Positions 17,394 through 26,412 of a stretch of 64,000 bases of DNA are shown here, piece after piece. Both the position numbers and the translations under genes were made by a program. This DNA is from Halobacterium hubeiense (lineage in GTDB: Archaea > Halobacteriota > Halobacteria > Halobacteriales > Halobacteriaceae): assembly GCF_001488575.1 (NCBI RefSeq), contig NZ_LN831302.1, forward strand, positions 310,001-374,000, in the 5' to 3' direction. Under the pieces are notes generated by a model. The model had not been told where the DNA came from and ran no database searches. It was given only the letters and a program-made list of their open reading frames with translations. The stretch's first letter is position 1. The number at the start of each line of letters is the position of its first letter.

Positions 17394-17580
17394 GGAAACG
17401 CTCCCGGGAGTTAGGCCGTCCCTACCGCCCGCGCTCCGACCTGACAAGACATTTACCGAGGGAGTCGGTATGAGCCACTGCCGGGTAGGGGTACCCGTAG
17501 TTCTTTCGTCGCCGCGCCCGCCAGCGGCAGCGCCGTCCGACGAGTAAACGCTTACCCGCGCGCGCGCCGTCACCTCCGGT

Positions 17581-18396
17581 ATGACCGGGCTGAATCTCGA
17601 TCCGGTGCAGCTCGACCGCTACTCGCGGCACATCATCATGGACGACGTCGGCGCCGAGGGGCAGAAGCGCCTGCTCGACGGCGACGTGCTCGTGGTGGGC
17701 GCGGGCGGTCTGGGCGCGCCGGTCATCCAGTATCTCGCGGCGGCGGGCGTCGGCCGGCTCCGCATCGTCGACCACGACGACGTCGAGCGGTCGAACCTCC
17801 AGCGCCAAATCATCCACGCGGACGCCGACGTCGGCCGCGCGAAGGCCGAGAGCGCCCGCGAGTACGTCGAGGACCTCAACCCCGACGTGGACGTAGACGC
17901 ACACGTCACCCGGCTCGACCAGGACAACGTCGCGGAGTTCCTCGACGGCGTCGACTACGTGGTGGACTGTTCGGACAACTTCGCGACGCGCTACCTCGTC
18001 AACGACGCCTGCGTGCTCCGCGGGATTCCGTTCAGTCACGCCGCCATCTATCGCTTCGAGGGACAGGCCATCACGTACGAACCCGGGAGCGCGTGCTACC
18101 GGTGTCTGTTCCCGGAAGCCCCGCCCGAGGGGACGATTCCGGACTGCGCGACCGCGGGCGTCCTCGGCATCCTGCCCGGGACGATGGGCTGCATTCAGGC
18201 GATCGAGTGCGTGAAGGGCCTGCTCGACTACGGCGAGCGCCTGACCGGCCGCCTGCTGTTCTACGACGCCGGCGACATGTCCTTCGAGACGGTGCCGGTC
18301 GCGAAGAACCCCGACTGCCCCGTCTGCGGCGACGACCCTGCCATCGACTCCGTCGCGGACGTCGAGTACGTCGAGGGCTGTACCGTCCCGTCGTAA
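17581..18396 (+). CDS. ubaA: E1-like SAMP-activating enzyme UbaA (MoeB/ThiF family)
   Basis: This 271-residue adenylyltransferase activates ubiquitin-like SAMP proteins for protein sampylation and for sulfur transfer to tRNA and molybdopterin. The nucleotide-binding GAGGLGAPV is at 40-48, and the DNLQRQ-like SNLQRQIIH is at 71-79. Zinc cysteines are CYRC (172, 175) and CPVC (246, 249). The probable catalytic cysteine is Cys189 in IPDCATAGVLG, equivalent to that of Haloferax UbaA. NcsA, which uses this pathway for tRNA thiolation, is also in this window. The length matches the family. Confidence 0.92.
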   Translation: MTGLNLDPVQLDRYSRHIIMDDVGAEGQKRLLDGDVLVVGAGGLGAPVIQYLAAAGVGRLRIVDHDDVERSNLQRQIIHADADVGRAKAESAREYVEDLNPDVDVDAHVTRLDQDNVAEFLDGVDYVVDCSDNFATRYLVNDACVLRGIPFSHAAIYRFEGQAITYEPGSACYRCLFPEAPPEGTIPDCATAGVLGILPGTMGCIQAIECVKGLLDYGERLTGRLLFYDAGDMSFETVPVAKNPDCPVCGDDPAIDSVADVEYVEGCTVPS

Positions 18397-18408
18397 CTCA
18401 GTCGCCGC

Positions 18409-19287
18409 TCACGCCTCGGTTTCGGCCGCCCAGCCGTAGACGTCGCGCGCCTCCTCGACGATTGGCCGGAAGTGGCCGGCGTTTTCGTAGACCGCGAGGT
18501 CGGCGTCCGGCACCGCGCTGGCGACGCGCTCGCCGGCCGCCAGCGGGACGTTCGCGTCCTCGCGGCCGTGGAACACGCGCGTCGGCACGGTGACGTCCGC
18601 GAGGTCGAAGTCCCAGTCGCCGTAGAGCACGCTGTAGTCGGTCGCCAGCGGCGTCGTCCCCTGACGCAGTCCCTCGCGGAAGTCCGCCAAGAGGACGCGC
18701 CCGCTCTCGCCGCGCCGCGGGTCCGCGAGGTCGGCGTCGGCGTCACCGACCACGTCCGTGAACGAGTCCGCGCTCGCGACGGCGCGCGCCATCAGCCAGA
18801 CGAGCGGCCGTCCGAACTGCGGGGACACTTTGGATGCGGACGCCAGCGCGCGCCCGAACCCGAGGTCGCCGCGCTCGCTGCCGGGCGGCCCGACCCCGGA
18901 GACGACCGCGCACCGCGACACGCGCCCGGGCGTGTGGGCGGCGCACGCTAGCGCGTACGGCCCGCCGCCGGAGAAGCCGACGACGCCGTACTCCTCGACG
19001 CCGAGTTCGTCGGTCAGCGCCGCCACGTCGCCCGCCCAGTCCGCGAACGTCCGGCCGGGCTGGCGGTCCGACGCGCCGAAGCCCGGGCGGTCCGGCGCGA
19101 TTACTCGCACGCCCGCCTCGGCGGTCGCGTCCGCTCCGAGTTGGCCGGAGATTCGGGACCCCGGCGTGCCGTGGCAGAAGACGACCGGCGCGCCGTCGGG
19201 GTCGCCGTACGTCGCGTACGCCAGCGTGCGGCCGTCGGGCAACTCTACCTCGTCGGTCGGCGCGTCCTCGCGGGAGTCGGGGACCAT
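18409..19287 (-). CDS. Alpha/beta hydrolase
   Basis: This 292-residue alpha/beta-fold hydrolase has an oxyanion-hole HGTPGSR (about residue 40), the nucleophile elbow GFSGGGP (about 104-110), an acid in HGREDANVP and the His in NAGHFRP near the C-terminus. The substrate is unknown; relatives include esterases and haloperoxidase-like enzymes. It converges on ubaA with a 12-bp gap and follows the actin-like gene on the same strand, with about 40 bp between them. Confidence 0.85.
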   Translation of the reverse strand: MVPDSREDAPTDEVELPDGRTLAYATYGDPDGAPVVFCHGTPGSRISGQLGADATAEAGVRVIAPDRPGFGASDRQPGRTFADWAGDVAALTDELGVEEYGVVGFSGGGPYALACAAHTPGRVSRCAVVSGVGPPGSERGDLGFGRALASASKVSPQFGRPLVWLMARAVASADSFTDVVGDADADLADPRRGESGRVLLADFREGLRQGTTPLATDYSVLYGDWDFDLADVTVPTRVFHGREDANVPLAAGERVASAVPDADLAVYENAGHFRPIVEEARDVYGWAAETEA

Positions 19288-19327
19288 CCCGTTCGGGTGG
19301 TTCTCGCCCGCCGAGAAAAGCGTTGTC

Positions 19328-20392
19328 TCAGTACTCGTTGAGCTCCACGAGCCGGCCGGCGATGCGGTGGGCGCCCCGGGCGGCTGCGGTCGCCGGGTCG
19401 TCGGCCGTCGTCGCGGTCACGTCGCGTTCGAGCTCCTCGCTGAGGCGCTGCTCGAACTCGTCGACGACGCCCGGGATGCAGGCCATCCCGCCCGTGAGCA
19501 CCACGGGGTTGTCGAGGGCCTGCTGGTAGATTTTCATGTAGTCGTTGGCGAGTTCGGGCATGAAGACGTTCGCCACCTCGTCGACGGCGTCGTCGACGTA
19601 CTCGTCGACGGCGTCCATCACGCTCTCCTCGATGGTGAACTCGTAGGTGCCGCCGCCGGGCTGCTGGATGATGTCGCTGAACGGCTCGTAGTCCAGGAAG
19701 TCGGCGTGCTCCTCCTTGTACTCGCGGGCGGTCGTGAGGTCGATGTTCACGCGGCCCTGCGTCTCCTCCTCGACGTAGTTCGCGATGCGGCGGTCTACCT
19801 CGGTGCCCGTGATGGCGCCCGTCGAGAACGGCGCGAGCTGCTCGCCGCGGCGGTACGCGCACGCTTCGAGGTTCGTCGAACCCATGTTCACAGCGACGAA
19901 CGTCTCCTCGATTGCTTCGAGGCCGTCGCCGAGCGCGGGCACCGCGCCACAGAGCGACTCGGGGTACGACCGCACCAGCCGCTCGCCGATGGGGCCGTCC
20001 TCGATGATTTCCGAGAGTCGCTCCAGCCCGACGTCGTTGTCGATGGTCGGGATGGCGTACACGACCACGGAGTCCTCGGGGAGGCCGTTCGAGCGCGCGA
20101 ACTCCTCGAGGAAGGTCTTCGCGAGGTCGGTGGTCTCCTCGTCCTCGGGGAGCCCCGACCGGAGCATATAGCGCACGCGGTCGGGGTACTCCGTGGCGGC
20201 TTCCTCGCCGTAGAGGACGTGTTCCTCGCCGGTGAGCGCGTCCTCGTAGGTCGCCAGGCACGTCAGCGTGCGGACGACGTTCGGGTCGTTGGCGTCCCCC
20301 GCGGAGACGACCGTGCGGGTGCTGCCGACCTTCACCCCGAGGGCGGCGGGCTGTTCGTCGAACTCGGCGCCATCGCTCTCTGACTCGGACAT
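19328..20392 (-). CDS. Actin-fold ATPase, salactin-like
   Basis: This 354-residue protein of the actin/Hsp70/MreB ATPase superfamily has the phosphate-1-like LGVKVGSTRT near residue 18, VAVNMGSTNLEA as phosphate-2 (about 165), and VVLTGGMACIPGV as the adenosine motif (about 295). The C-terminus carries helices. By position between the hpyA histone locus and mutL it corresponds, in my recollection, to salactin, the dynamically unstable actin homologue of Halobacterium salinarum. It may form filaments; sequence alone does not prove this. It is divergent from the gene at 20497 with 104 bp between the starts, so the two may share regulation. Confidence 0.75.
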   Translation of the reverse strand: MSESESDGAEFDEQPAALGVKVGSTRTVVSAGDANDPNVVRTLTCLATYEDALTGEEHVLYGEEAATEYPDRVRYMLRSGLPEDEETTDLAKTFLEEFARSNGLPEDSVVVYAIPTIDNDVGLERLSEIIEDGPIGERLVRSYPESLCGAVPALGDGLEAIEETFVAVNMGSTNLEACAYRRGEQLAPFSTGAITGTEVDRRIANYVEEETQGRVNIDLTTAREYKEEHADFLDYEPFSDIIQQPGGGTYEFTIEESVMDAVDEYVDDAVDEVANVFMPELANDYMKIYQQALDNPVVLTGGMACIPGVVDEFEQRLSEELERDVTATTADDPATAAARGAHRIAGRLVELNEY

Positions 20393-20466
20393 GTGTCACC
20401 GTTCCAACGGAGCACCTATAACTCTTGTAGGCCCGTCCTCCCGGGAGGTGGGAACGCCGCCCGTAA

Positions 20467-20473
20467 CTTTTTG
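20467..20473 (+). promoter_or_regulatory. CTTTTTG core promoter
   Basis: CTTTTTGCCGGTCG begins 30 nt before the ATG at 20497. The same CTTTTTGCCGG core is found 30-31 nt before nadE and the lipoate ligase, which supports a leaderless start at each. Confidence 0.5.
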
Positions 20474-20496
20474 CCGGTCGTGGCGACACCTCACGT

Positions 20497-20901
20497 ATGG
20501 GCAACGAAAGCGACCTCGACGAGGAGTTCGTCAACGAGCTCGTCAGCGTCTGCCGGACCGCGGTCGGCGACCGCCTCCGCAGCATCACGTACTTCGACAC
20601 CGCCCACGAGGAACAGCTGTACCTCCGTGACGACCTCGAATCCGGCGCGAACATCGTCGGGTTCGCGAACGCCGAGCGCAACGGCTTCACCTCCAAGCGC
20701 GTCTACGAGGACACCGAACTCGGCGACTACCAGTTCACGATTCGCGCCTTCGAGGACGGCTACCTCACGCGGGTCATCCACGGCTACCACGGCGCGTTCG
20801 TCACCACGGACCGCCTGCCGACCGAGCGCTTCGAGGACCTCGCCAGCGCCGTCGACAGCGTGCTCGCGGAGTACGACACCGCGTGGTTGCGCCCCGACTG
20901 A
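20497..20901 (+). CDS. Small haloarchaeal hypothetical protein (DUF7522-like)
   Basis: This 134-residue soluble acidic protein starts at ATG 20497, 30 nt after a CTTTTTG promoter core. Typical segments are RLRSITYFDTAHEEQLYLRDDL and a C-terminal HGAFVTTDRLPTERFE. It is the kind of haloarchaeal protein placed in DUF7522; I assign this with moderate confidence, and no function is known. It is divergent from the salactin-like gene and converges on the disulfide oxidoreductase gene without a gap. Confidence 0.65.
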   Translation: MGNESDLDEEFVNELVSVCRTAVGDRLRSITYFDTAHEEQLYLRDDLESGANIVGFANAERNGFTSKRVYEDTELGDYQFTIRAFEDGYLTRVIHGYHGAFVTTDRLPTERFEDLASAVDSVLAEYDTAWLRPD

Positions 20902-22287
20902 CTACAACTGGCCGGCGGTCTCCCGGAACAGCCCGTCGAGAATCTCGGGGGTCGTCGGGTGGTACGCGCGGTCCGGGAGCTCCCGGACGTCCATCTCCGC
21001 CTCCAGCACCACCTGCATCGTCTTCGCCATCGCGTCCGCGTCGTAGTGGAGGCCGTGGTAGCCGAGCACGGTGCCGTCGTCGGCGTCCACGACCAGCCGC
21101 GCGGTGCCGCGGGAGGCGACTTTCGCCCTGAACACGCCGTCGTCGCTGGCGTCCCGCTGGGCGGTCACGATCTCGTGGCCCTTGGCGCGCGCCTGTTCGG
21201 CGGTCAGGCCGAGTGACGCGAACGGGTAGACGCCCGCGCCCGAGAACATCACCTTGTGCGCGAGCGGGTCGTACTCCTCCAGCGGCTCGCCGGTTTCGCG
21301 GTGGGAAATATTCCGGCCCGCGAGGTATCCCTCCTCTTTGGCCGTGTGGAGGAGCATTCGGTCGCCGACGGCGTCCCCGACGACGAACACGCGGTCGTCG
21401 TCGACGGCCTGCATCGTGTCGCCGACCCAGCCCTGCTCCGTGGAGAGCGCGGTTCGCTCGACGCCATCGGGGAACGACGGCTCGCGCCCCGTGAACAGGA
21501 ACAACTGGTCGCCCTCCGCGACGGAGCCGTCGTCGAGGTGGACGCGCACGCCATTCTCCGCGGATTCGACGCGCTCCTCGCGGACCTCCGTGCGGACCTC
21601 GACGCCGAACTCCTCGCGGTACATCTCTAGGAGTTCCTCGCCGAACGACGGGTGGTAGTCGTCCAGCGGCCGGTCGTCGTGCTCGACGACTGTGATGTCC
21701 ATCCCCGCCGCCTCCGTGAGGTACGGGACGAGTTCGAGGCCGACGTAGCCGAAGCCCATCACCACGCCGGAGTCCGGGAACTCGGTTGCGTCCAGCACGT
21801 CCCGGCTGCCCATCCAGTCCACGTCGCTGATGCCCGGGAGGTCGGGAACGTTTAGCCGCGACCCGGTCGCCAGCACGACGTAGTCGGCCTCGATGCGCTC
21901 GCCGCCGACGTCCAGCACGCGGTCGCCGACGAACTCCGCGGTCTCGTGGTGGAAGGTGACGTTGTCGCGCTCCGCGAGGTCGTGGACCGCGCCCCGGCGG
22001 TGCTCGGCGTACCCGAGGACGTTGTCGTCTTTCCGCTCGACGACCCTCGACAGGTCCACGTCCGGGAGCTCGCCGACCAGCCGGTCGTCGTGGCGGGCCT
22101 GATAGCGGTGCGCGGCCGCCGACAGCACCTCCTTCGACGGCATGCAGCCGCGGAGGATGCAGAGCCCGCCGCCCGGCTCGCCGTCGTCGACGAGTGTCAG
22201 TTCCACGTCCGCCGCGGCCAACTGCTCGGCAGCCGCGACGCCCGCGCTCCCGTACGCCCCGACGACGACTACGTGTGGTCGCGCCAT
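20902..22287 (-). CDS. FAD-dependent pyridine nucleotide-disulfide oxidoreductase (dihydrolipoyl dehydrogenase-like)
   Basis: This 461-residue flavoenzyme has an N-terminal FAD-binding motif (VVVGAYGSAGVAAAE, slightly off consensus) and the redox-active disulfide in GGLCILRGCMPSKE. A second Rossmann motif (VVMGFGYVGLEL) would bind NAD(P)H. The C-terminal His-Glu pair is in HPTTPEIL. These are the features of dihydrolipoyl dehydrogenase/mercuric reductase relatives. The start is the ATG at 22287. Its physiological disulfide substrate is unclear, since no 2-oxoacid dehydrogenase genes are nearby. It could serve lipoyl, bis-gamma-glutamylcysteine or coenzyme A disulfide. Confidence 0.82.
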   Translation of the reverse strand: MARPHVVVVGAYGSAGVAAAEQLAAADVELTLVDDGEPGGGLCILRGCMPSKEVLSAAAHRYQARHDDRLVGELPDVDLSRVVERKDDNVLGYAEHRRGAVHDLAERDNVTFHHETAEFVGDRVLDVGGERIEADYVVLATGSRLNVPDLPGISDVDWMGSRDVLDATEFPDSGVVMGFGYVGLELVPYLTEAAGMDITVVEHDDRPLDDYHPSFGEELLEMYREEFGVEVRTEVREERVESAENGVRVHLDDGSVAEGDQLFLFTGREPSFPDGVERTALSTEQGWVGDTMQAVDDDRVFVVGDAVGDRMLLHTAKEEGYLAGRNISHRETGEPLEEYDPLAHKVMFSGAGVYPFASLGLTAEQARAKGHEIVTAQRDASDDGVFRAKVASRGTARLVVDADDGTVLGYHGLHYDADAMAKTMQVVLEAEMDVRELPDRAYHPTTPEILDGLFRETAGQL

Positions 22288-22345
22288 GGTCGAGTCGTCG
22301 TGCGCCCGCGAGAAAGAGCTTCGGCCCGCCGCGGCGCGTGCCGCG

Positions 22346-22917
22346 TTACTCGTACTCGCCGGTCGCCTCCACGTCCATGCTGTTGGGGACGTACTGCTCG
22401 TTGCCCTCGTCGTCGGTCTCGGTCTCGTGGACGACACCCAGCGTGTCGAGGATAGACTGCGTGTTCCGGGAGTTCGAGGACGCGGCGACGCGCTCGAAGC
22501 TGTAGACGACGTCCGCCGCGGTCACCTCCTGACCGTCGTTGTACGTCACGCCCTCCTTCAGCTGGAACGTCAGCACGCGGCCGTCCTCCGAGGTCTCGTA
22601 GTCGGTCGCGAGCTGGGTCTCGGCGTTCGTCTGCCCGTTCGGGTACGTCACCAGCCCGTCGAAGACGTTCGTGATGTACGTGCCCGAGGCCGTGTCGGTC
22701 GCCGCCACGGGGTCGAAGGTAGTCGCCGTCCCCACCATCACGCCGCGGTAGCGCTTCCCGCCGTCCTGCTCGGTGCCGTCGCCGGTCGTTTCGGTGTCGT
22801 CGCTCGTGTTGCCGTCGTTCCCGCTGCCGGTGCAGCCCGCCGTCGCGGCCGCGACCGCGGCGGCGCCGGTGCCTTCGAGGAACTGGCGACGAGAGAGAGA
22901 CTGTCAGTTTCTGTCAC
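22346..22917 (-). pseudogene. Truncated, frameshifted peptide-type ABC substrate-binding lipoprotein
   Basis: The frame ending at 22346 reads LSRRQFLEGTGAAA...TAGC, a Tat/lipoprotein signal, then TATTFDPVAATDTASG typical of dipeptide/oligopeptide-binding SBP_bac_5 proteins. No start codon is in frame. The GTG at 22917 is in another frame, and removing one CT from the CTCTCT tract near 22895-22901 would join MTETDSLS to RRQFLEG. The protein also stops after about 175 residues where the family has 500-600, ending ...VEATGEYE. Both the 5' frameshift and the missing two-thirds indicate a decayed gene. Confidence 0.75.
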
Positions 22918-23065
22918 GGTAGTGTGTCCCCACGTATCCGACGGTCCGGTTTTAGGATGCCACCGAGTATATCCGGGTTGCGGTCTGTTCCCGGCGCTCT
23001 CGCAAGCGTTGCCGGTTGCGGCAAAGTGCTCAAACGTAAATTCCCCGGCGCCCTTCGACGGCGTG

Positions 23066-23761
23066 ATGCGAGAAATCACGCTCCGGGTGCGGCACCGCGG
23101 CGAGCCCGAGAGCGACGTCAGCGCCGACTACCCCGACGTGACGGTGCGCAGCGTCTCCTCGCTGTCCGGCAGCGCCGCCGAGCGCAAGCGCATCGTCGAA
23201 CTCAGCGGTCCGAGAGCGGCCATCGAGGGCTTCCTCGACGACTTCGCCGCCGCCGACCCCGTCCTCGACGTGGAGGCCCTGTCGTCGCTGGACAGCGACC
23301 GCGTGTTCGTCGCGGTCACCTACGACAGCTACCAGTGGGACAGCATCGCCCAGCGGCTCACCGACCACGGCGTCCACTACCGCGCGGGCACCACCATCCG
23401 CGCCGGCTGGGAGCACTGGACGCTGTACCTCGACGGCGACGACGACCTCGCGGCCATCGTGGACTCGCTGGAGAGCGCCGGCAACGACACCGAACTCGTG
23501 CGGGATGTCGCCCTCGACGAGCTGGACGACGAGGAACACCTCGCGTTCTCCCGCATCGTGGAGTCGCTGACAGAGCGCCAACTGGAGGTGTTGTCGCTGG
23601 CGACCGACGCCGGCTACTACGACGAGGGCTCCGACGTCCGCGTCGAGGACATCGCCGACGAACTCGGGCTCGCGCAGACGACGACGTGGGAGCACCTCTC
23701 GCGGGCCGAGGAGAAGGTGATGGCCGAGGTCGGCGAGTACATCGGCGCGCGCGGCCGGTAG
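23066..23761 (+). CDS. HTH_10 (bat-type) transcription regulator
   Basis: This 231-residue regulator has an N-terminal domain of unknown sensory role and a C-terminal HTH_10 (about residues 165-225) with LTERQLEVLSLATDAGYYD and an LGLAQTTTWEHL-type recognition helix. The start is the ATG at 23066; the 23 kb-side frame extends far upstream only because it lies antisense to other genes. It is divergent from the broken peptide-binding gene, which may have been its target. The next gene, ggt, is 57 bp downstream on the same strand. Confidence 0.88.
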   Translation: MREITLRVRHRGEPESDVSADYPDVTVRSVSSLSGSAAERKRIVELSGPRAAIEGFLDDFAAADPVLDVEALSSLDSDRVFVAVTYDSYQWDSIAQRLTDHGVHYRAGTTIRAGWEHWTLYLDGDDDLAAIVDSLESAGNDTELVRDVALDELDDEEHLAFSRIVESLTERQLEVLSLATDAGYYDEGSDVRVEDIADELGLAQTTTWEHLSRAEEKVMAEVGEYIGARGR

Positions 23762-23818
23762 CGCGGGGCGGACATATTCGGTCCCACCCTTTCCCGTGGG
23801 TGCGGCCAGCCTACGTGC

Positions 23819-25441
23819 ATGGACTCACCGGACCTCGACCGGTTCTCGTCGCGGCGCTCGACCGTCTACGGGCAGCGCGGCGTCGTCGCCACGAGCCAGC
23901 CGCTCGCGGCGCAGGCCGGCGTCTCCGTGCTCGAAGACGGCGGGAACGCCTTCGACGCGGCGGTCGCCACCGCGGCCGCGCTGAACGTCGTCGAACCCAC
24001 CTCCACGGGGCTGGGCGGCGACGTGTTCGCGTGCTACCGGACCGCCGACGGCGACGTCGGCGCGATGCGCTCGTGCGGCCCCGCGCCCGCGGACGCCACC
24101 ATCGAGAACGTCCGCGAGGCCGTCGCCGACGAGCAGGACGTCGCGCCCGAGGACGCCGAGATGCCGATGACTGGCGCGCACACCGTCACCGTCCCCGGCA
24201 CCGCCCGCGGCTGGGAGGCGACCGCCGAGAAGTTCGGTCGGAAGGACCTCGGCGACCTCCTCCAGCCCGCCATCCGGTACGCCACGGAGGGCTACCCGGT
24301 CTCGGAGGGCATCGCGTCGGCGTGGACGCACGGCGAACAGCTCTTCGAGGACGACAACGCCCGCGACGCCTACCTCTTCGACGGCGAGTCACCGGACGTC
24401 GGTCAGACGGTGACGCTCCCGGAACTCGGACAGACCCTCCAGCGCATCGCCGACGAGGGCGCGGACGTCGTCTACGAGGGCGACATCGGGGAAGCCATCG
24501 CCGCGGAAGTCCAGTCCCACGGCTGCTTCCTCACCATGGAGGACCTCGCGGCCTTCGTGCCCGAGTTCCCCGAGCCGGTCTCTACGACGTACAACGGCGC
24601 CGAGGTCTACGAGCTCCCGCCGAACAATCAGGGGCTGGTGGCGCTGGAAGCGCTCAACATCGCCGAAGAGTTGGGCGCCGGCGACTACCCGCTTGACTCC
24701 CCGGAGCGCGCGCACTACTTCGCGGAGGCGACGAAGCTCGCGTTCCACGACGGCCACCACTACATCACCGACCCCGAGTACGAGGACCACCCGCCGCTCG
24801 CCTCGAAGGAGTGGGCCGCAAAGCGCGCCGCGGAAGTCGGGGAGACGTGCAACGACGACGTGTCGTTCGGCGTTCCCGACGCGAACGCCGAGGACGCCGA
24901 CACCGTGTTGCTCTGCGTCGCCGACGACGAGGGCAACGTCGTCTCGTTCATCAACTCCCGGTTCGCGGGCTTCGGCTCCGGGCTGGTCGCCGGCGACACC
25001 GGCATCGCGCTCCAGAACCGCGGGTCGTCGTTCTCGCTGGACCCCGAGCACCCGAACCGCCTCGAACCCGGCAAGCGGCCGTTCCACACGCTGATTCCCG
25101 CCGCCGCGAAGCTCGACGAGGACGACTGGGCGGCGTTCGGCGTGATGGGCGGCTACATGCAGCCGCAGGGCCACGTACAGGTAATCTCGAATCTCGTGGA
25201 CTACGACCTCCCGCTGCAGGCCGCGCTCGACCGGCCGCGCTGGCGCTACCGCGAGAACGGCTCGCTCGCGGTCGAACCGCACTTCGATTCGGGGGTCGCC
25301 GCGAAGCTCTCCCGGAAGGAACACGACGTCGAACTGCTCACCAGCGAGCTGTTCGGCGGCGCGCAAATCGTCAGAAACGACGGCGGCACGCTGTCGGCCG
25401 CCACGGAACCGCGCAAGGACGGCAATGCGCAGGGCTACTAG
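23819..25441 (+). CDS. ggt: Gamma-glutamyltransferase family enzyme
   Basis: This 540-residue Ntn hydrolase is autoprocessed into two chains. The large-subunit features include GGNAFDAAVATAAALNVVEP (about residues 42-60) and the GLGGD segment. The nucleophile Thr starts the small chain in DTVLLCVADDEGN (about residue 360), followed by GSGLVAG and the GG-x-MQPQGHVQV region. No signal peptide is seen, so it is probably cytosolic, unlike bacterial periplasmic GGTs. It may degrade gamma-glutamyl peptides such as the haloarchaeal thiol gamma-glutamylcysteine. Its last 4 bp overlap the convergent KDG kinase gene. Confidence 0.88.
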   Translation: MDSPDLDRFSSRRSTVYGQRGVVATSQPLAAQAGVSVLEDGGNAFDAAVATAAALNVVEPTSTGLGGDVFACYRTADGDVGAMRSCGPAPADATIENVREAVADEQDVAPEDAEMPMTGAHTVTVPGTARGWEATAEKFGRKDLGDLLQPAIRYATEGYPVSEGIASAWTHGEQLFEDDNARDAYLFDGESPDVGQTVTLPELGQTLQRIADEGADVVYEGDIGEAIAAEVQSHGCFLTMEDLAAFVPEFPEPVSTTYNGAEVYELPPNNQGLVALEALNIAEELGAGDYPLDSPERAHYFAEATKLAFHDGHHYITDPEYEDHPPLASKEWAAKRAAEVGETCNDDVSFGVPDANAEDADTVLLCVADDEGNVVSFINSRFAGFGSGLVAGDTGIALQNRGSSFSLDPEHPNRLEPGKRPFHTLIPAAAKLDEDDWAAFGVMGGYMQPQGHVQVISNLVDYDLPLQAALDRPRWRYRENGSLAVEPHFDSGVAAKLSRKEHDVELLTSELFGGAQIVRNDGGTLSAATEPRKDGNAQGY

Positions 25442-26388
25442 CGGTTGATGGCGGCGCCGTCGCCCGCCAGCACGTCCTCGACTTCTTCGCGGGTGACCAG
25501 CGCCGTGTCGCCGGGCATCGTGCGCTTCAGCGCCGCGGTCGCCGCGCCCCACGCGAGGGCGTCGGGCACGTCGCCGCCCTCGACGCGGCGCGCGAGGAAC
25601 CCGCCGACGAACGCGTCCCCGGTCCCGATTGCGTCGTGCGTGTCGGCCTCGAACGCCGGCTGCTCGTAGACCTCCTCGTCGTGGACCGCGAGCGCGCCCT
25701 CCGCGCCGCGCGTCACGACGACCGTCTCGAAGCCGAACTCCGCCGCGAGGTCGCGCCCGATTTCGCCGGCGCTCCCTTCGCGGGCGAGCACGTGTTCGGC
25801 GTCGCGCTCCGCGGTCACGAGCACGTCCACGTCCGGGAACAGCGTCTCCAGCACGTCGCGGGCCTCCTCGTGCTCCCAGAGCTTCGCGCGGTAGTTCACG
25901 TCCAGCGCCGTCGTCGTCCCCGCCTCGGTCGCGCGCTCCAGCAGTTCGGCGGTCGTCGCCGCGAGCGTCTCCGAGAGCGCGGGCGTGATGCCGCTCGTGT
26001 AGAAGTAGTCGGCTTCGTCGATTCGGCCGGTCGCAAGCTCGTCGGGCGTCGCGGTCGTCACCGCGGCGTCCGCGCGGTCGTAGACGACGTTCGTCCCGCG
26101 GGGCTCGCCTGCGTGTTCGAGGTAGTACGTGCCCTGTCGCCCGGCCTCGCTCCACGCCACGTCGGGCTCCGTGCCCTGCGCGCGTAGCGTCGCGGTCACC
26201 TTCCGCCCGAGCGGCGAGTCGGGGAGCTTCGACAGCCACGCGGTGTCGGCGCCGAGCCGGCCGGCGTTCACCGCGACGTTGCTCTCCGCGCCCGCCGCGC
26301 GGAACTCTAACTCGGTCGCGCGCTCCAGTCGCTCCTGTCCGGGCGGCGAGAGCCGGAGCAGGGTCTCGCCGAACGTCACGAGGTCCAT
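25438..26388 (-). CDS. kdgK: 2-keto-3-deoxygluconate kinase-like PfkB sugar kinase
   Basis: This 316-residue PfkB-family kinase starts DLVTFGETLLRLSPPG, has AGAESNVAVNAGRLG (about residue 31), and ends with the catalytic DAIGTGDAFVGGFLARR (about 248), where Asp is the base. Sequence and length fit bacterial-type KDG kinases, which phosphorylate 2-keto-3-deoxygluconate in the semi-phosphorylative Entner-Doudoroff pathway of haloarchaea. Substrate assignment is by similarity only. The stop overlaps ggt convergently. A second PfkB kinase is at 40448. Confidence 0.78.
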   Translation of the reverse strand: MDLVTFGETLLRLSPPGQERLERATELEFRAAGAESNVAVNAGRLGADTAWLSKLPDSPLGRKVTATLRAQGTEPDVAWSEAGRQGTYYLEHAGEPRGTNVVYDRADAAVTTATPDELATGRIDEADYFYTSGITPALSETLAATTAELLERATEAGTTTALDVNYRAKLWEHEEARDVLETLFPDVDVLVTAERDAEHVLAREGSAGEIGRDLAAEFGFETVVVTRGAEGALAVHDEEVYEQPAFEADTHDAIGTGDAFVGGFLARRVEGGDVPDALAWGAATAALKRTMPGDTALVTREEVEDVLAGDGAAINR

Positions 26389-26412
26389 ACCCCGCGGTAC
26401 GACGCCCGGGGT

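Noticed and set aside
17470-17547. 25-codon frame beginning ATG 17470 upstream of ubaA
   Set aside because: Too short, without promoter spacing or conservation I can judge.
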